From the NCBI GenBank assembly GCA_049511115.1, contig JBEKYH010000110.1, positions 1 to 12,022 of the forward strand: DNA of 12,022 bases, read 5' to 3'. This DNA comes from JBEKYH01 sp049511115 (lineage in GTDB: Bacteria; Planctomycetota; Phycisphaerae; Tepidisphaerales; Tepidisphaeraceae). Within the stretch, counting starts at the first letter, position 1. Each line of letters starts with the position of its first letter. The translations under genes and the position numbers were made by a program. Under the pieces are notes generated by a model, which ran no database searches, was not told the origin of the DNA, and saw nothing but the letters and a program-made list of their open reading frames with translations. Of this stretch, positions 1-6,940 are shown one piece after another.

Positions 1-1125
1 CGGCTCCAGCATCGGCGCCAGCTTCCGATACGCCGGCGTGATCTTCGCCACCCCCCACACCGGCTGCGTCATATCCACCTGTTTCAACGCCGCTGTCATC
101 ACGGGAGAAGATTTCAGCGTATTCTGTCCCCCCGCCATCGCTCCGACGATATACATGAGCGGCACATGATCCGGCCCATCTTCCGACCCCAGCACCGCCA
201 CAAGCTGTCCCGGCGATGGCATGAAAAACGTCGCGTAATTTCCCTCGTAGACGGGAACGCCGTTCACGTAATAAGTGTGGAAGCAGGCCCGCATCGCGGC
301 GGTGACCACCTTCTCATCGAATTCGCCGCGGAAGGAAATCGCCATGTAGGGGCGCGCCTGATCGGTCAGGCCCGGAAGACCGACGGTTGCCGCCTGGAGT
401 CGGACATTGCCGACCGTTTCTGCCAGGTCAATGAGCTGCTGGTAAACCTGCGCGATCACCTGCTGCTGCTGCCCCGGCGGATTGGTCGCAAACAGTCCCG
501 CCAGGGGGTCCATGACCATCGCGTGGCCCGTTCGCGCGCGAATCTGCAGGATGGTGGCGCAGTCATCGGGAAAAGATGACACATCCGCCGCGCAATCGGC
601 GTCGGCGGCCGCCCCGCGCAAGCGATGCTCATGATTGAGCAGCGCCAATCCCTCCGCCGCATAATCCGCCTCAAACTGCCGCTTGGACTTCAGCACCTCG
701 GTGAGAACCGCCGCCTCTTGGGGCAGGCCCATCTCCCCCAACGCGCGAATGGCCATCAGGCGCCGAATGGCCCGCGGCGTTGGCAGCGGCCCGATTCTGG
801 TGATCGTCTTGCTGGCCGCATCCGCGATGGCCGGGTCGCCGTTCGTGACCGCGGCCCGAAGCTGCGGCACAATGTCCGTCCCCATGGCCGTCAGTTCATT
901 CTCCGCCTTTTGCCGCACCATCGGGTCGGCGTCGCCGAGTTGGGCGATCAATCCCGATACATCCGGCCCCGTGGGATCCGCCAACTCCGCTTCCATCGCG
1001 GCCGCCGTGACCTGAACGTGTTTGGATTGCCAATAGACCGACGTGGGGACGTAATCCAGCAGATCATTGCTCGCTCCGAAAAAAAAGAGCAGCAGGCTGA
1101 TGATGGCGTAGTTTCCTCCCAGCAC
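1..1125 (-). CDS. Membrane-anchored HEAT-repeat-like protein, C-terminus cut by window edge
   Basis: An open frame of 375 codons runs without a stop from a GTG at 1125 to the left edge, so the C-terminus is missing. The GTG is chosen because a GCGGAG Shine-Dalgarno lies 8 bases upstream (1134-1139) and no ATG precedes the conserved-looking part. Residues about 6-17 form a short hydrophobic segment (AIISLLLFFFGA), a signal anchor or uncleaved signal peptide. Residues 55-165 look like alpha-helical HEAT or armadillo-type repeats, for example AQLGDADPMVRQKAENELTA and RRLMAIRALGEMGLP. After residue 180 comes a mixed alpha/beta region I do not recognise, with blocks LQAATVGLPGL, ISFRGEFDEKVV and QLVAVLGSEDGPDH. 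It lies 48 bases after the rpiA stop and is probably cotranscribed with it. HEAT repeats usually mediate protein binding; no enzymatic motif is visible. The coding frame is certain; the function is unknown. Confidence 0.85.
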   Translation of the reverse strand, partial: MLGGNYAIISLLLFFFGASNDLLDYVPTSVYWQSKHVQVTAAAMEAELADPTGPDVSGLIAQLGDADPMVRQKAENELTAMGTDIVPQLRAAVTNGDPAIADAASKTITRIGPLPTPRAIRRLMAIRALGEMGLPQEAAVLTEVLKSKRQFEADYAAEGLALLNHEHRLRGAAADADCAADVSSFPDDCATILQIRARTGHAMVMDPLAGLFATNPPGQQQQVIAQVYQQLIDLAETVGNVRLQAATVGLPGLTDQARPYMAISFRGEFDEKVVTAAMRACFHTYYVNGVPVYEGNYATFFMPSPGQLVAVLGSEDGPDHVPLMYIVGAMAGGQNTLKSSPVMTAALKQVDMTQPVWGVAKITPAYRKLAPMLEP

Positions 1126-1133
1126 TCGAAATA

Positions 1134-1139
1134 CTCCGC
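1134..1139 (-). promoter_or_regulatory. Shine-Dalgarno site deciding the GTG start of the HEAT-like gene
   Basis: GCGGAG on the minus strand, 8 bases before the GTG at 1125. The same hexamer serves secA. It supports a GTG start where no in-frame ATG is available near the beginning of the frame. Confidence 0.6.
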
Positions 1140-1173
1140 TGCAAGCTGATTGGCCGTCCGCTGAAAGTATCGA

Positions 1174-1851
1174 CTATCGCTTCAGCGTCTCGACGCCGTC
1201 GCTCCCCGCCAAAAGGACCGTATCGGCGATATCGAGGAACAAACCCGTTTCCACGATTCCCGCCCGATGCGCCAGCTTCTCCTCCAGCCCGCGCGGGTCG
1301 TCAATCCGCGCGAACTTGCAATCGTAAATGTAGTTCCCATTGTCCGTGACGTAAGGCGATCCATTTTCCGCCAGCCGCAACGTCGGCACGCATCCCAACC
1401 CCTTGAGATACCGCTCCGAAGCCTGATGCGAAAACTGCGTTACCTCAACCGGCAGCGGGCATTTGGTCCCCAGCGACGCCACGCGCTTGGTATCATCCGC
1501 GACGATCACCAGCCTTCGCGAATTCTGCGCCACCAGTTTTTCCCGGAGGAGCGCGCCGCCCAGCCCCTTGATCAAATTCAACCCCGGCCCGACTTCATCG
1601 GCTCCGTCAACCGTCACATCGAGCGTGGGCGATTCCGCAAACGTCGTCAGCGGAATCCCCAGCCGCTGCGCCTGCTGCTCGGAGCGAATCGAGGTCGGAA
1701 TTCCCTTGATGTCCTTCAGCTTGCCTTCGGCCAAGGCCGCCCCCAGGGCGTCGATAAACAGCTTGGCTGTTGATCCCGTGCCCAGACCGACCAACATGCC
1801 GCTCTTAATATAGGAAACCGCAGTTTGCCCAGCGCGTTGTTTAGGGTCCAT
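1174..1851 (-). CDS. rpiA: Ribose-5-phosphate isomerase A
   Basis: This cytosolic enzyme interconverts ribose-5-phosphate and ribulose-5-phosphate in the non-oxidative pentose phosphate pathway. The 225 residues match the usual family length of about 220-230. The phosphate-binding loop GLGTGSTAK is at residues 22-30. The block TVDGADEVGPGLNLIKGLGG (80-99) is followed by ALLREKLVA (100-108). D82, D85, K95 and E104 correspond to the active-site Asp, Asp, Lys and Glu of the E. coli enzyme (D81, D84, K94, E103). The blocks DDTKRVASLG (119-128), PLPVEV (132-137), VTDNGNYIYDC (168-178) and GIVETGLF (198-205) are also typical. The gene lies 92 bases after secA on the same strand, with a repeat hairpin between. 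The ATG has no Shine-Dalgarno but a possible promoter sits directly before it, so it may have its own leaderless transcript as well as any readthrough from secA. Confidence 0.97.
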   Translation of the reverse strand: MDPKQRAGQTAVSYIKSGMLVGLGTGSTAKLFIDALGAALAEGKLKDIKGIPTSIRSEQQAQRLGIPLTTFAESPTLDVTVDGADEVGPGLNLIKGLGGALLREKLVAQNSRRLVIVADDTKRVASLGTKCPLPVEVTQFSHQASERYLKGLGCVPTLRLAENGSPYVTDNGNYIYDCKFARIDDPRGLEEKLAHRAGIVETGLFLDIADTVLLAGSDGVETLKR

Positions 1852-1857
1852 GCTTGC

Positions 1858-1886
1858 AGCATAGCCGGGCCGCGGGCGGAGGTGAA
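1858..1886 (-). promoter_or_regulatory. Possible leaderless promoter for rpiA
   Basis: On the minus strand TTCACC (1881-1886) and TATGCT (1858-1863) each match the sigma-70 consensus at 4 of 6 positions with 17 bases between. The -10 ends 6 bases before the rpiA ATG, so transcription would start at or very near the A of ATG. No Shine-Dalgarno is present before this start, which fits. The individual hexamers are weak; the call rests partly on the same geometry at other genes in the window. Confidence 0.35.
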
Positions 1887-1906
1887 GCGCCGTTATGCGG
1901 GCTTTT

Positions 1907-1938
1907 ATCCCCTCTCCATGTATTCAGGGAGAGGGGGA
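1907..1938. repeat. Intergenic palindromic repeat, copy A (short form)
   Basis: CCCCTCTCC (1909-1917) pairs with GGAGAGGGG (1928-1936) around a 10-base loop. It aligns with copy C: both share CCCCTCTCCATG then TA, a pyrimidine, TCAGGGAGAGGG, but about 22 bases of central loop present in C are missing here. It lies between secA and rpiA. No T-run follows the stem on the minus strand, so it is not a classical intrinsic terminator, though the hairpin could protect the secA 3' end. Confidence 0.75.
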
Positions 1939-1943
1939 AATGC

Positions 1944-4900
1944 CTACACCTCATTCACCCCGCAGCATTTCTTATACTTCTTCCCGCTGCCGCACGGGCA
2001 CGGATCATTCCGTCCCACCTTGGCTGCTTCGCGGACAATCGGCTTCACCACCGTCGCCCCCGCCTCAGCCGCGGTCGTCTCGGGTTGCTCCGCCACCGCG
2101 CTGGCCGTCTGGGCGACGTTTTCTCCCACGCCATACCCGCCGGCCGATTCGTGCACCGCCGCCGTTTCGCGATAGGCGCTCCGCGACTGCACCTGCCCCA
2201 CTACGCGGGCGCGGAAGATCAGGTCGGTCACCTTATCGCGCACCGCCATCATCATCTGCTGGAAGAATTCAAACCCTTCCTTCTTGAATACCACGCGCGG
2301 ATCTTGCTCGGCGAATGCGTGCATGCCGATTCCCGATTTTAGCATGTCCATCGCGTAAAGATGATCTTTCCAGCTCGTGTCGAGAATCTGAATCAGCACA
2401 AATTGCTCCAGATCAGTCAGCTCACGGCGCATGAACTGGCGGGCGAGTCCGACCACGTGCTCCCGCAACACAGTCTTCTCATCGCCCGGCCCCTCACCAT
2501 TGACGACCGCCCCCTTCTTCTCCTCGCCATCGACTTTGAGCCAGCTTTCGATGTCCTTCGCCGTAAGTTTCAACTTCAACCGCTCGTTCAGCGCCTTCCG
2601 CAGCGCCTCGCGATCGGAATTCGTCGTCACCAGATCGTCGGCCAGCTTTTCCAGTTTGCCATTGAGGAATTGCGCCTGATGCCCGGCCAGCACATCGCGC
2701 AACTGCCGCACGGAACTGCCGCGAATCTGCTCCAGCGTCAGATCGACGCCGTATTTTTCCATCGCCCAGGTGCGGATGTACTCCGCCGCGTAGGGATTGT
2801 CCGTCGATCCCTCGGCCCCGCCAAAGGCGTAGGTCAACGCATGTTCGACCGGATAGTCGATCTCGCGCCGGGCATACGCCGCCCGCGCCCGCTGTTCGAT
2901 CAGTTCCGCGATCAGGCCCGACTCCTTGACCGTGTGCGTCTTTTCATCCTCGAACAAATCCGCCGGCTTGATATCGATGCCGAATTTGTCGCGCGCCCAT
3001 CCGCACAATTGCGCCTCGGCAAAATGCGGTTCCAGGAACCGCGTCAGCGGGTCAACTTCGGTCTTGTTGACCAGTTCCACCGACGCCTCGCGCAGTTTTT
3101 CCTCGATTTCCCTGGCCGACATCTGCTTGATCTGCGACTGCGACAGATTCAGCTTGAACCGGCTCATGGCCCAGCTTTGCAGGCCCTTGGTATCCCAACC
3201 CAGCGCGTTCTCGGCTTCTTCGCCCAGATATTCGCCCAGCGTGGAATTGATCGTCGTTTCCGCCTCGGCTCGCGCCTTATCCTTGATGTAACGCTCCAGT
3301 TCATTGATGTCGCGCATTCCCTTGAGGTCTTCAGGTTCTATGACCACGTCGAAATTGACTCTCACCCATTCCGAGATGGTCGCCGCGACATAATCCTGCG
3401 TGATGTATTTATTCACCGCATCGGCAATGGCCTCGCCGATCATGTCCCAGATGACCTTGTCCACCTCGCGCCCCAGCAGCACGCGCTGGCGCATGCCGTA
3501 GAACGCGGTGCGCTGGTAATCCATCACTTCGTCGTATTCCAGGAGATTTTTGCGGGCCAGGAAGTTCCGCTCCTCCACCTTTTTCTGAGCGCGCAGGATG
3601 GTCTTGCTGATGCGCTTGTCCTCGATGGCCATCCCCTCTTCCATGCCAATCCAGCCCAGGACTTTGATTGTCCATTCGCCGGCGAACATCTTCATCAAAT
3701 CATCCTGCAGGCTTACATAAAACCGGCTTGATCCCGGATCGCCCTGACGCCCGCCGCGCCCGCGAAGCTGGTTGTCGATGCGCCGCGCCGTGTGGCGCTC
3801 CGTGCCGATCACATGCAATCCGCCGGCCTGATTAACCTCTTTGGCCAGTTTGATATCCGTGCCGCGGCCGGCCATGTTGGTGGCGATGGTCACGTTGCCG
3901 ATCTGTGCTCCGTGCGGATCAGTATGCTGCTGGCCGGCATGGGCCACGATCTCCGCTTCTCGCTCGTGGTGCTTGGCATTGAGCACTTCATGCTCGATCC
4001 CGTATTTGCGCTTGAGCATGTTGGAGAGCAATTCGCTCTTTTCCACGCTCGTCGTGCCCACCAGCACCGGCCGCCCAAGATCAGAGATTTCCTTGATCTC
4101 CTCGATGATCGAATCCCATTTCTCGCGTTCCGTGCGATAGACCCGGTCTTCGTTGTCCTTGCGCACGCAGGGCCGGTTGGTGGGAATCGTCACCACGTCC
4201 AGGTTGTAAATCTTGTCAAATTCCTCGGCCTCGGTCTGGGCCGTGCCGGTCATGCCTGAAAGGGCCCGGTACATCTTAAAGAAATTCTGCAACGTGATCG
4301 TCGCCAGCGTCTGCGTCTCCTGCTTGATCGGCACCCGTTCCTTGGCTTCCACCGCCTGATGCAGCCCATCCGACCATTGCCGGCCTTCCATTTTGCGGCC
4401 CGTGTATTCATCGACGATGATGACTTCCATCCCGCCCGTCTTGGCGCCGCGCTCGACGACGTAATCCTTGTCCTTCTCATAAACCACATGGGCCCGCATG
4501 GCCTGCTCCATCAGGTGCGGCCACTCCATGTTATTGCCTACAAAAAAGCTGCCCACGCCCGCCGCCTCTTGCGCCGCGGCAAACCCCTCGTGCGTCAGAT
4601 GCACGCTCTTGCGATCCAATTCCACTTCGTAATATTGAACCAACCCCTCCTTTCGCCGCTCGGCTTCAACCAGATCGCGCTCGGCTTTGGCCTTACGCTC
4701 CTCGATCTCCTTCTCCTTCTTCGCATCCCCCTTGGCCTTGGACAAATCGCCCTCGGCCGCCTTGATGGCGCGCTGCGCGGCATCTACCGCCGCCTCCACC
4801 GCGTCCCACGGCTTGTTCAATTCCATCACCTTCCGCGCCACTGCATCCGCCGCCCGATATTTCGGGGCGTCGTCATGGGCCGAGCCGCTGATAATCAGCG

Positions 4901-5771
4901 GCGTGCGCGCCTCGTCGATCAGGATCGAGTCCACTTCGTCAACGATGGCATAATCCAGCGGCCCCTGCACTTGCAAGCTGGCCCGCTCCTTCATGTTGTC
5001 GCGCAGGAAGTCAAAGCCAAATTCCGCGTTGGTGCCATAGGTCACGTCACATTGATACGCCGCCTTGCGCGCCTCCCCGCCCGGCTCCATCGCCGATTGG
5101 ATATATCCGACCGACAGTCCCAGATTCGCAAACGCCGGCTGCACCCAGGTCGCGTCACGCCGCACGAGGTAGTCGTTCACCGTCACCACGTGGCAGTGAT
5201 AACCTTCCAGCGATCTCATATAGCAGGCCAGCGGCGCGACAAAGGTCTTGCCTTCGCCCGTGGCCATTTCCGCGATCCGCCCCTCGTAAAGCACGATGCC
5301 GCCGATAAGTTGCACGTCAAAGCACCGCGCCCGAAATGGCGGCCGACTTTCCGGATACAGCTTGCGGATCGCCTTATACAGTTCCGGCGGAATCGTCACC
5401 TGCTGCCAGCTCAATCCGCCGGCGATCATGCGCCGCTGCACCTCGTCATATTTCTCCAGCATCTCGTCATCGAGGATGTCCGGATCGAAATGATTCTCCG
5501 GATCGAAGATGGCCCGGATGCCGATGTGGCGGTCCATGGACTCGCGGATGATGGCAAACCCCTCGACCATCGCGTCCGTGCCGCGCATTTTGCCGCTGGT
5601 GAGCGCCTCGCGCAGCTCCCCCGTGCGCTGGCGCAACTGGGTGTCGGTCATTTCCGAAACCTTCGGCTCCATCGCGTTCACTTGCTCGACAATCCGACGA
5701 TACCGCTTAAGCAGCCGCTCGTTCCGGCTGCCGAAAACGGAAGTTAATACCTTGGCTACAGTGACTGGCAT
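1944..5771 (-). CDS. secA: Preprotein translocase ATPase SecA, long form with two insertions
   Basis: This is the cytosolic/membrane-peripheral ATPase that drives proteins through SecYEG. The 1,275 residues compare with about 840-900 in E. coli and Bacillus. Start chosen at MPVTVAKVLTSVFGSRNER because family members begin here and GCGGAG lies 7 bases upstream; the open frame extends 31 codons further but that part is not SecA-like. Walker A is ATGEGKT (170-176), Walker B VDEVDS (277-282), preprotein-binding region about 385-560, motif TNMAGRGTDI (631-640), arginine-finger block RGRGGRQGD (670-678), and a C-terminal SEC-C zinc site with C1258, C1260, C1269 and C1270. Extra parts are a charged coiled coil (about 318-385) between NBD1 and the preprotein-binding domain, and about 280 residues of repeats (797-1080) inside the helical scaffold/wing region. 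Translation is probably controlled by the small gene upstream. Confidence 0.98.
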   Translation of the reverse strand: MPVTVAKVLTSVFGSRNERLLKRYRRIVEQVNAMEPKVSEMTDTQLRQRTGELREALTSGKMRGTDAMVEGFAIIRESMDRHIGIRAIFDPENHFDPDILDDEMLEKYDEVQRRMIAGGLSWQQVTIPPELYKAIRKLYPESRPPFRARCFDVQLIGGIVLYEGRIAEMATGEGKTFVAPLACYMRSLEGYHCHVVTVNDYLVRRDATWVQPAFANLGLSVGYIQSAMEPGGEARKAAYQCDVTYGTNAEFGFDFLRDNMKERASLQVQGPLDYAIVDEVDSILIDEARTPLIISGSAHDDAPKYRAADAVARKVMELNKPWDAVEAAVDAAQRAIKAAEGDLSKAKGDAKKEKEIEERKAKAERDLVEAERRKEGLVQYYEVELDRKSVHLTHEGFAAAQEAAGVGSFFVGNNMEWPHLMEQAMRAHVVYEKDKDYVVERGAKTGGMEVIIVDEYTGRKMEGRQWSDGLHQAVEAKERVPIKQETQTLATITLQNFFKMYRALSGMTGTAQTEAEEFDKIYNLDVVTIPTNRPCVRKDNEDRVYRTEREKWDSIIEEIKEISDLGRPVLVGTTSVEKSELLSNMLKRKYGIEHEVLNAKHHEREAEIVAHAGQQHTDPHGAQIGNVTIATNMAGRGTDIKLAKEVNQAGGLHVIGTERHTARRIDNQLRGRGGRQGDPGSSRFYVSLQDDLMKMFAGEWTIKVLGWIGMEEGMAIEDKRISKTILRAQKKVEERNFLARKNLLEYDEVMDYQRTAFYGMRQRVLLGREVDKVIWDMIGEAIADAVNKYITQDYVAATISEWVRVNFDVVIEPEDLKGMRDINELERYIKDKARAEAETTINSTLGEYLGEEAENALGWDTKGLQSWAMSRFKLNLSQSQIKQMSAREIEEKLREASVELVNKTEVDPLTRFLEPHFAEAQLCGWARDKFGIDIKPADLFEDEKTHTVKESGLIAELIEQRARAAYARREIDYPVEHALTYAFGGAEGSTDNPYAAEYIRTWAMEKYGVDLTLEQIRGSSVRQLRDVLAGHQAQFLNGKLEKLADDLVTTNSDREALRKALNERLKLKLTAKDIESWLKVDGEEKKGAVVNGEGPGDEKTVLREHVVGLARQFMRRELTDLEQFVLIQILDTSWKDHLYAMDMLKSGIGMHAFAEQDPRVVFKKEGFEFFQQMMMAVRDKVTDLIFRARVVGQVQSRSAYRETAAVHESAGGYGVGENVAQTASAVAEQPETTAAEAGATVVKPIVREAAKVGRNDPCPCGSGKKYKKCCGVNEV

Positions 5772-5789
5772 GTCACAACTCCGCTGACA
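5771..5789 (-). promoter_or_regulatory. Small hairpin presenting the secA Shine-Dalgarno in its loop
   Basis: UGUCA (5789-5785) and UGACA (5775-5771) are perfectly complementary and enclose the nine bases GCGGAGUUG, which are exactly the bases complementary to the upstream gene. The stem includes the A of the secA AUG. This could be an alternative state of the same switch, or a loop that nucleates the long-range pairing. Confidence 0.4.
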
Positions 5790-5910
5790 AATTTTAATCT
5801 GCTGAAAATGGAAGAACTGCCCGCACCCAATTTTCCATGAAGGAACACTGAGCGCGCGGCACAAAAAGCGAAATGCCTTCTTAAATCACCGGCGGCGGCA
5901 TGCGGAATTG
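5771..5910 (-). promoter_or_regulatory. Predicted RNA switch sequestering the secA ribosome-binding site
   Basis: In the minus-strand RNA the secA Shine-Dalgarno region GCGGAGUUG (5784-5776) is complementary over nine contiguous bases to CAAUUCCGC (5910-5902), with one G-U pair. After one U-U mismatch three more pairs follow (G-U, A-U, C-G). CAAUUCCGC is codons 90-92 (Q-F-R) of the upstream 98-residue gene, directly before its ATG-CCG-CCG-CCG (M-P-P-P) codons. A ribosome halted on the prolines would cover this strand and free the secA site. The roughly 117 bases between the two arms contain smaller potential hairpins (GGCA/UGCC; AUGGAA/UUCCAU) that could bring the arms together. Pairing is read directly; regulation is inferred from the SecM paradigm. 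Confidence 0.5.
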
Positions 5911-6177
5911 AAACGGCGAAAGCGAAACCCGTGCAACAATCGGGCAATCAGAGACATTAACAATCGCAACCGCTGGCCGATCCTTCTCCCGCCGGACTTC
6001 GACGATCCTGGCCGGCCGAACGACGCGGCGCAGATTCACACTCAAACGCTCAACCAGATTGAGATTTGCCTTAGTCTCCGGACCCGGACAAATATCGCGC
6101 GGCGCCGCCACGGCGCGATCAGCGCACAGCGCCGTCGCCACCAATGTCATCGCCACCGCTCGGGAAACCAGTTTCAT
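5881..6177 (-). CDS. Small secreted protein, candidate SecM-like arrest peptide controlling secA
   Basis: This 98-residue protein lies 109 bases upstream of secA on the same strand. Residues 1-24 form a Sec signal peptide: MKLVSR, a hydrophobic core (AVAMTLVATAL), and an AVA cleavage motif at 22-24. The mature part has C30 and C78 and a basic, beta-rich look (for example ARIVEVRREKDRP), with no domain I recognise. It ends F-Q-F-R-M-P-P-P-V-I-stop. A proline run after an arginine close to the C-terminus resembles the arrest motifs of known secretion monitors (R-A-G-P in SecM, R-A-P-P in ApdA/ApdP). Codons 90-92 are complementary to the secA ribosome-binding site. Together these suggest its job is regulatory: stalling when its own export is slow, and so raising secA translation. 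Alternatively it is an ordinary small periplasmic protein and the proline run is incidental. There is no Shine-Dalgarno, but a promoter-like sequence lies just upstream. Coding status is likely; arrest function is a hypothesis. Confidence 0.7.
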   Translation of the reverse strand: MKLVSRAVAMTLVATALCADRAVAAPRDICPGPETKANLNLVERLSVNLRRVVRPARIVEVRREKDRPAVAIVNVSDCPIVARVSLSPFQFRMPPPVI

Positions 6178-6188
6178 CCTGAAATTAC

Positions 6189-6217
6189 AATATCGCGCCG
6201 CATACTGGCGGCGTCAA
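6189..6217 (-). promoter_or_regulatory. Putative promoter of the small secreted gene (and probably secA)
   Basis: On the minus strand TTGACG (6212-6217; 5 of 6 consensus) and GATATT (6189-6194; 4 of 6) are separated by 17 bases. The -10 ends 11 bases before the ATG at 6177, so the leader would be only a few bases. An overlapping TGTAAT (6184-6189; 5 of 6) ends 6 bases before the ATG but has no matching -35. Either choice fits the lack of a Shine-Dalgarno before this gene. No stronger promoter is seen between this gene and secA. Confidence 0.5.
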
Positions 6218-6241
6218 GTTTTACCGACCGTCTCACCCAAT

Positions 6242-6282
6242 TTCCCCTCGCCCTCTACTCAGGGAGAGGGTCGGGATGAGGG
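6242..6282. repeat. Intergenic palindromic repeat, copy B
   Basis: CCCTCT (6251-6256) pairs with AGAGGG (6265-6270). The plus strand reads TTCCCCTCGCCCTC, then TACTCAGGGAGAGGG, then TCGGGATGAGGG. The right part matches copy C at all but one position (TCGGGGTGAGGG in C). It lies in the 182-base gap between higA and the small secreted gene. Apart from this repeat and the promoter, I see no other feature in the gap. Confidence 0.75.
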
Positions 6283-6359
6283 TTCTTCGGCCTTTGGCCT
6301 ACAAGTCCCGTGCAGTCAAATAATAGGCCGTCAACCAGTCCGATAACAACGCATACGGA

Positions 6360-6641
6360 TCAGGCAACTTGGAGCCTCCGCAATTTAATCCGGTCGGCCC
6401 GAACGTGAGCAAGATCATAAAGCACCTGCTGGGTCAGCCAGCTTGCCGGACTTCCCCCGAACACCATGGACAGCCGCACCGCCATCTCCGCCGAAATCCC
6501 GCGCCTCCCGTTCACCAGCTCCGACAGCGTCGTGCGCGTGACTCCCAGTGCCGCCGCCGCATCCGTAATGGTCAACCCCAACGGCTCAATGCACTGCCGC
6601 AACACAACGCCGCCGGGATGGGGTGGATTTTTCATGGGCAT
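6360..6641 (-). CDS. higA: HigA-family antitoxin (XRE helix-turn-helix)
   Basis: This 93-residue protein would neutralise the HigB toxin encoded just upstream and repress the operon. The N-terminus NPPHPGGVVLRQCIEPLGL (5-23) is the characteristic opening of HigA proteins. The helix-turn-helix lies at about 24-48 (ITDAAAALGVTRTTLSELVNGRRG), followed by ISAEMAVRLSMVFGGSPASWL (49-69), also standard for the family. The start is supported by a perfect GGAGG (6649-6653) 7 bases upstream, which overlaps the end region of the toxin gene. A second ATG two codons later is also possible. The order toxin-then-antitoxin is typical of higBA. Confidence 0.93.
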   Translation of the reverse strand: MPMKNPPHPGGVVLRQCIEPLGLTITDAAAALGVTRTTLSELVNGRRGISAEMAVRLSMVFGGSPASWLTQQVLYDLAHVRADRIKLRRLQVA

Positions 6642-6654
6642 GGTTCAGCCTCCA

Positions 6655-6933
6655 TTAGTGGTAATCGACATAATCAACGTCAAACGCATCGCCGTCCGCA
6701 AATCGGTAAATCACCCGCCAATTGGCGCGAACAGTCACCGCCCAAAAGCCGGCCAACTCTCCCTTTAGCGGATGCAGCCGAAAACCGGGCAAATCCATGT
6801 CCACCGCCGAACCGGCCGCATCCAGCCGCACAAGAATATCCCGCAATTTTTGGGCATGTTCATGCATCACGCCGCGCGGATCATCGTCATCGTATAGGCG
6901 TCTCAACCCTTTGTGGCGGATCGATCTTATCAT
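6655..6933 (-). CDS. higB: HigB-family toxin, ribosome-dependent mRNA interferase
   Basis: This 92-residue RelE-superfamily toxin is expected to cut mRNA in the ribosomal A site when freed from its antitoxin. It opens MIRSIRHKGLRRLY and ends NWRVIYRF...DVDYVDYH, both classic for HigB. Length and key residues line up with Proteus vulgaris HigB: H54, K57, N71, R73, D90, Y91 and the C-terminal H92 are all present, so the toxin looks intact. The stop codon is 13 bases before the higA start, indicating one operon. The ATG has no Shine-Dalgarno; a promoter with overlapping repeats lies directly upstream. Confidence 0.93.
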   Translation of the reverse strand: MIRSIRHKGLRRLYDDDDPRGVMHEHAQKLRDILVRLDAAGSAVDMDLPGFRLHPLKGELAGFWAVTVRANWRVIYRFADGDAFDVDYVDYH

Positions 6934-6940
6934 CGTTGAC

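Noticed and set aside
1126..1176. TAG readthrough fusing rpiA to the HEAT-like protein
   Set aside because: Both genes share a frame with only the TAG between rpiA and the next start, but a one-in-three chance explains this, and the second gene has its own Shine-Dalgarno.
2361..3731. 456-codon plus-strand open frame opposite secA
   Set aside because: Another shadow frame with no motif, fully covered by secA.
4359..5747. 462-codon plus-strand open frame opposite secA
   Set aside because: Rich in H, R and L as expected of antisense to a GC-rich gene, with no recognisable domain; the secA frame is certain.
5772..5864. 31-codon N-terminal extension of the secA frame, beginning MCRALSV
   Set aside because: It is not SecA-like, and a Shine-Dalgarno precedes the inner ATG at 5771, where the family sequence begins.
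6284..6300. GGCC-AAA-GGCC hairpin as terminator of higBA
   Set aside because: The stem is only four pairs with a three-base loop and no T-run follows on the minus strand.
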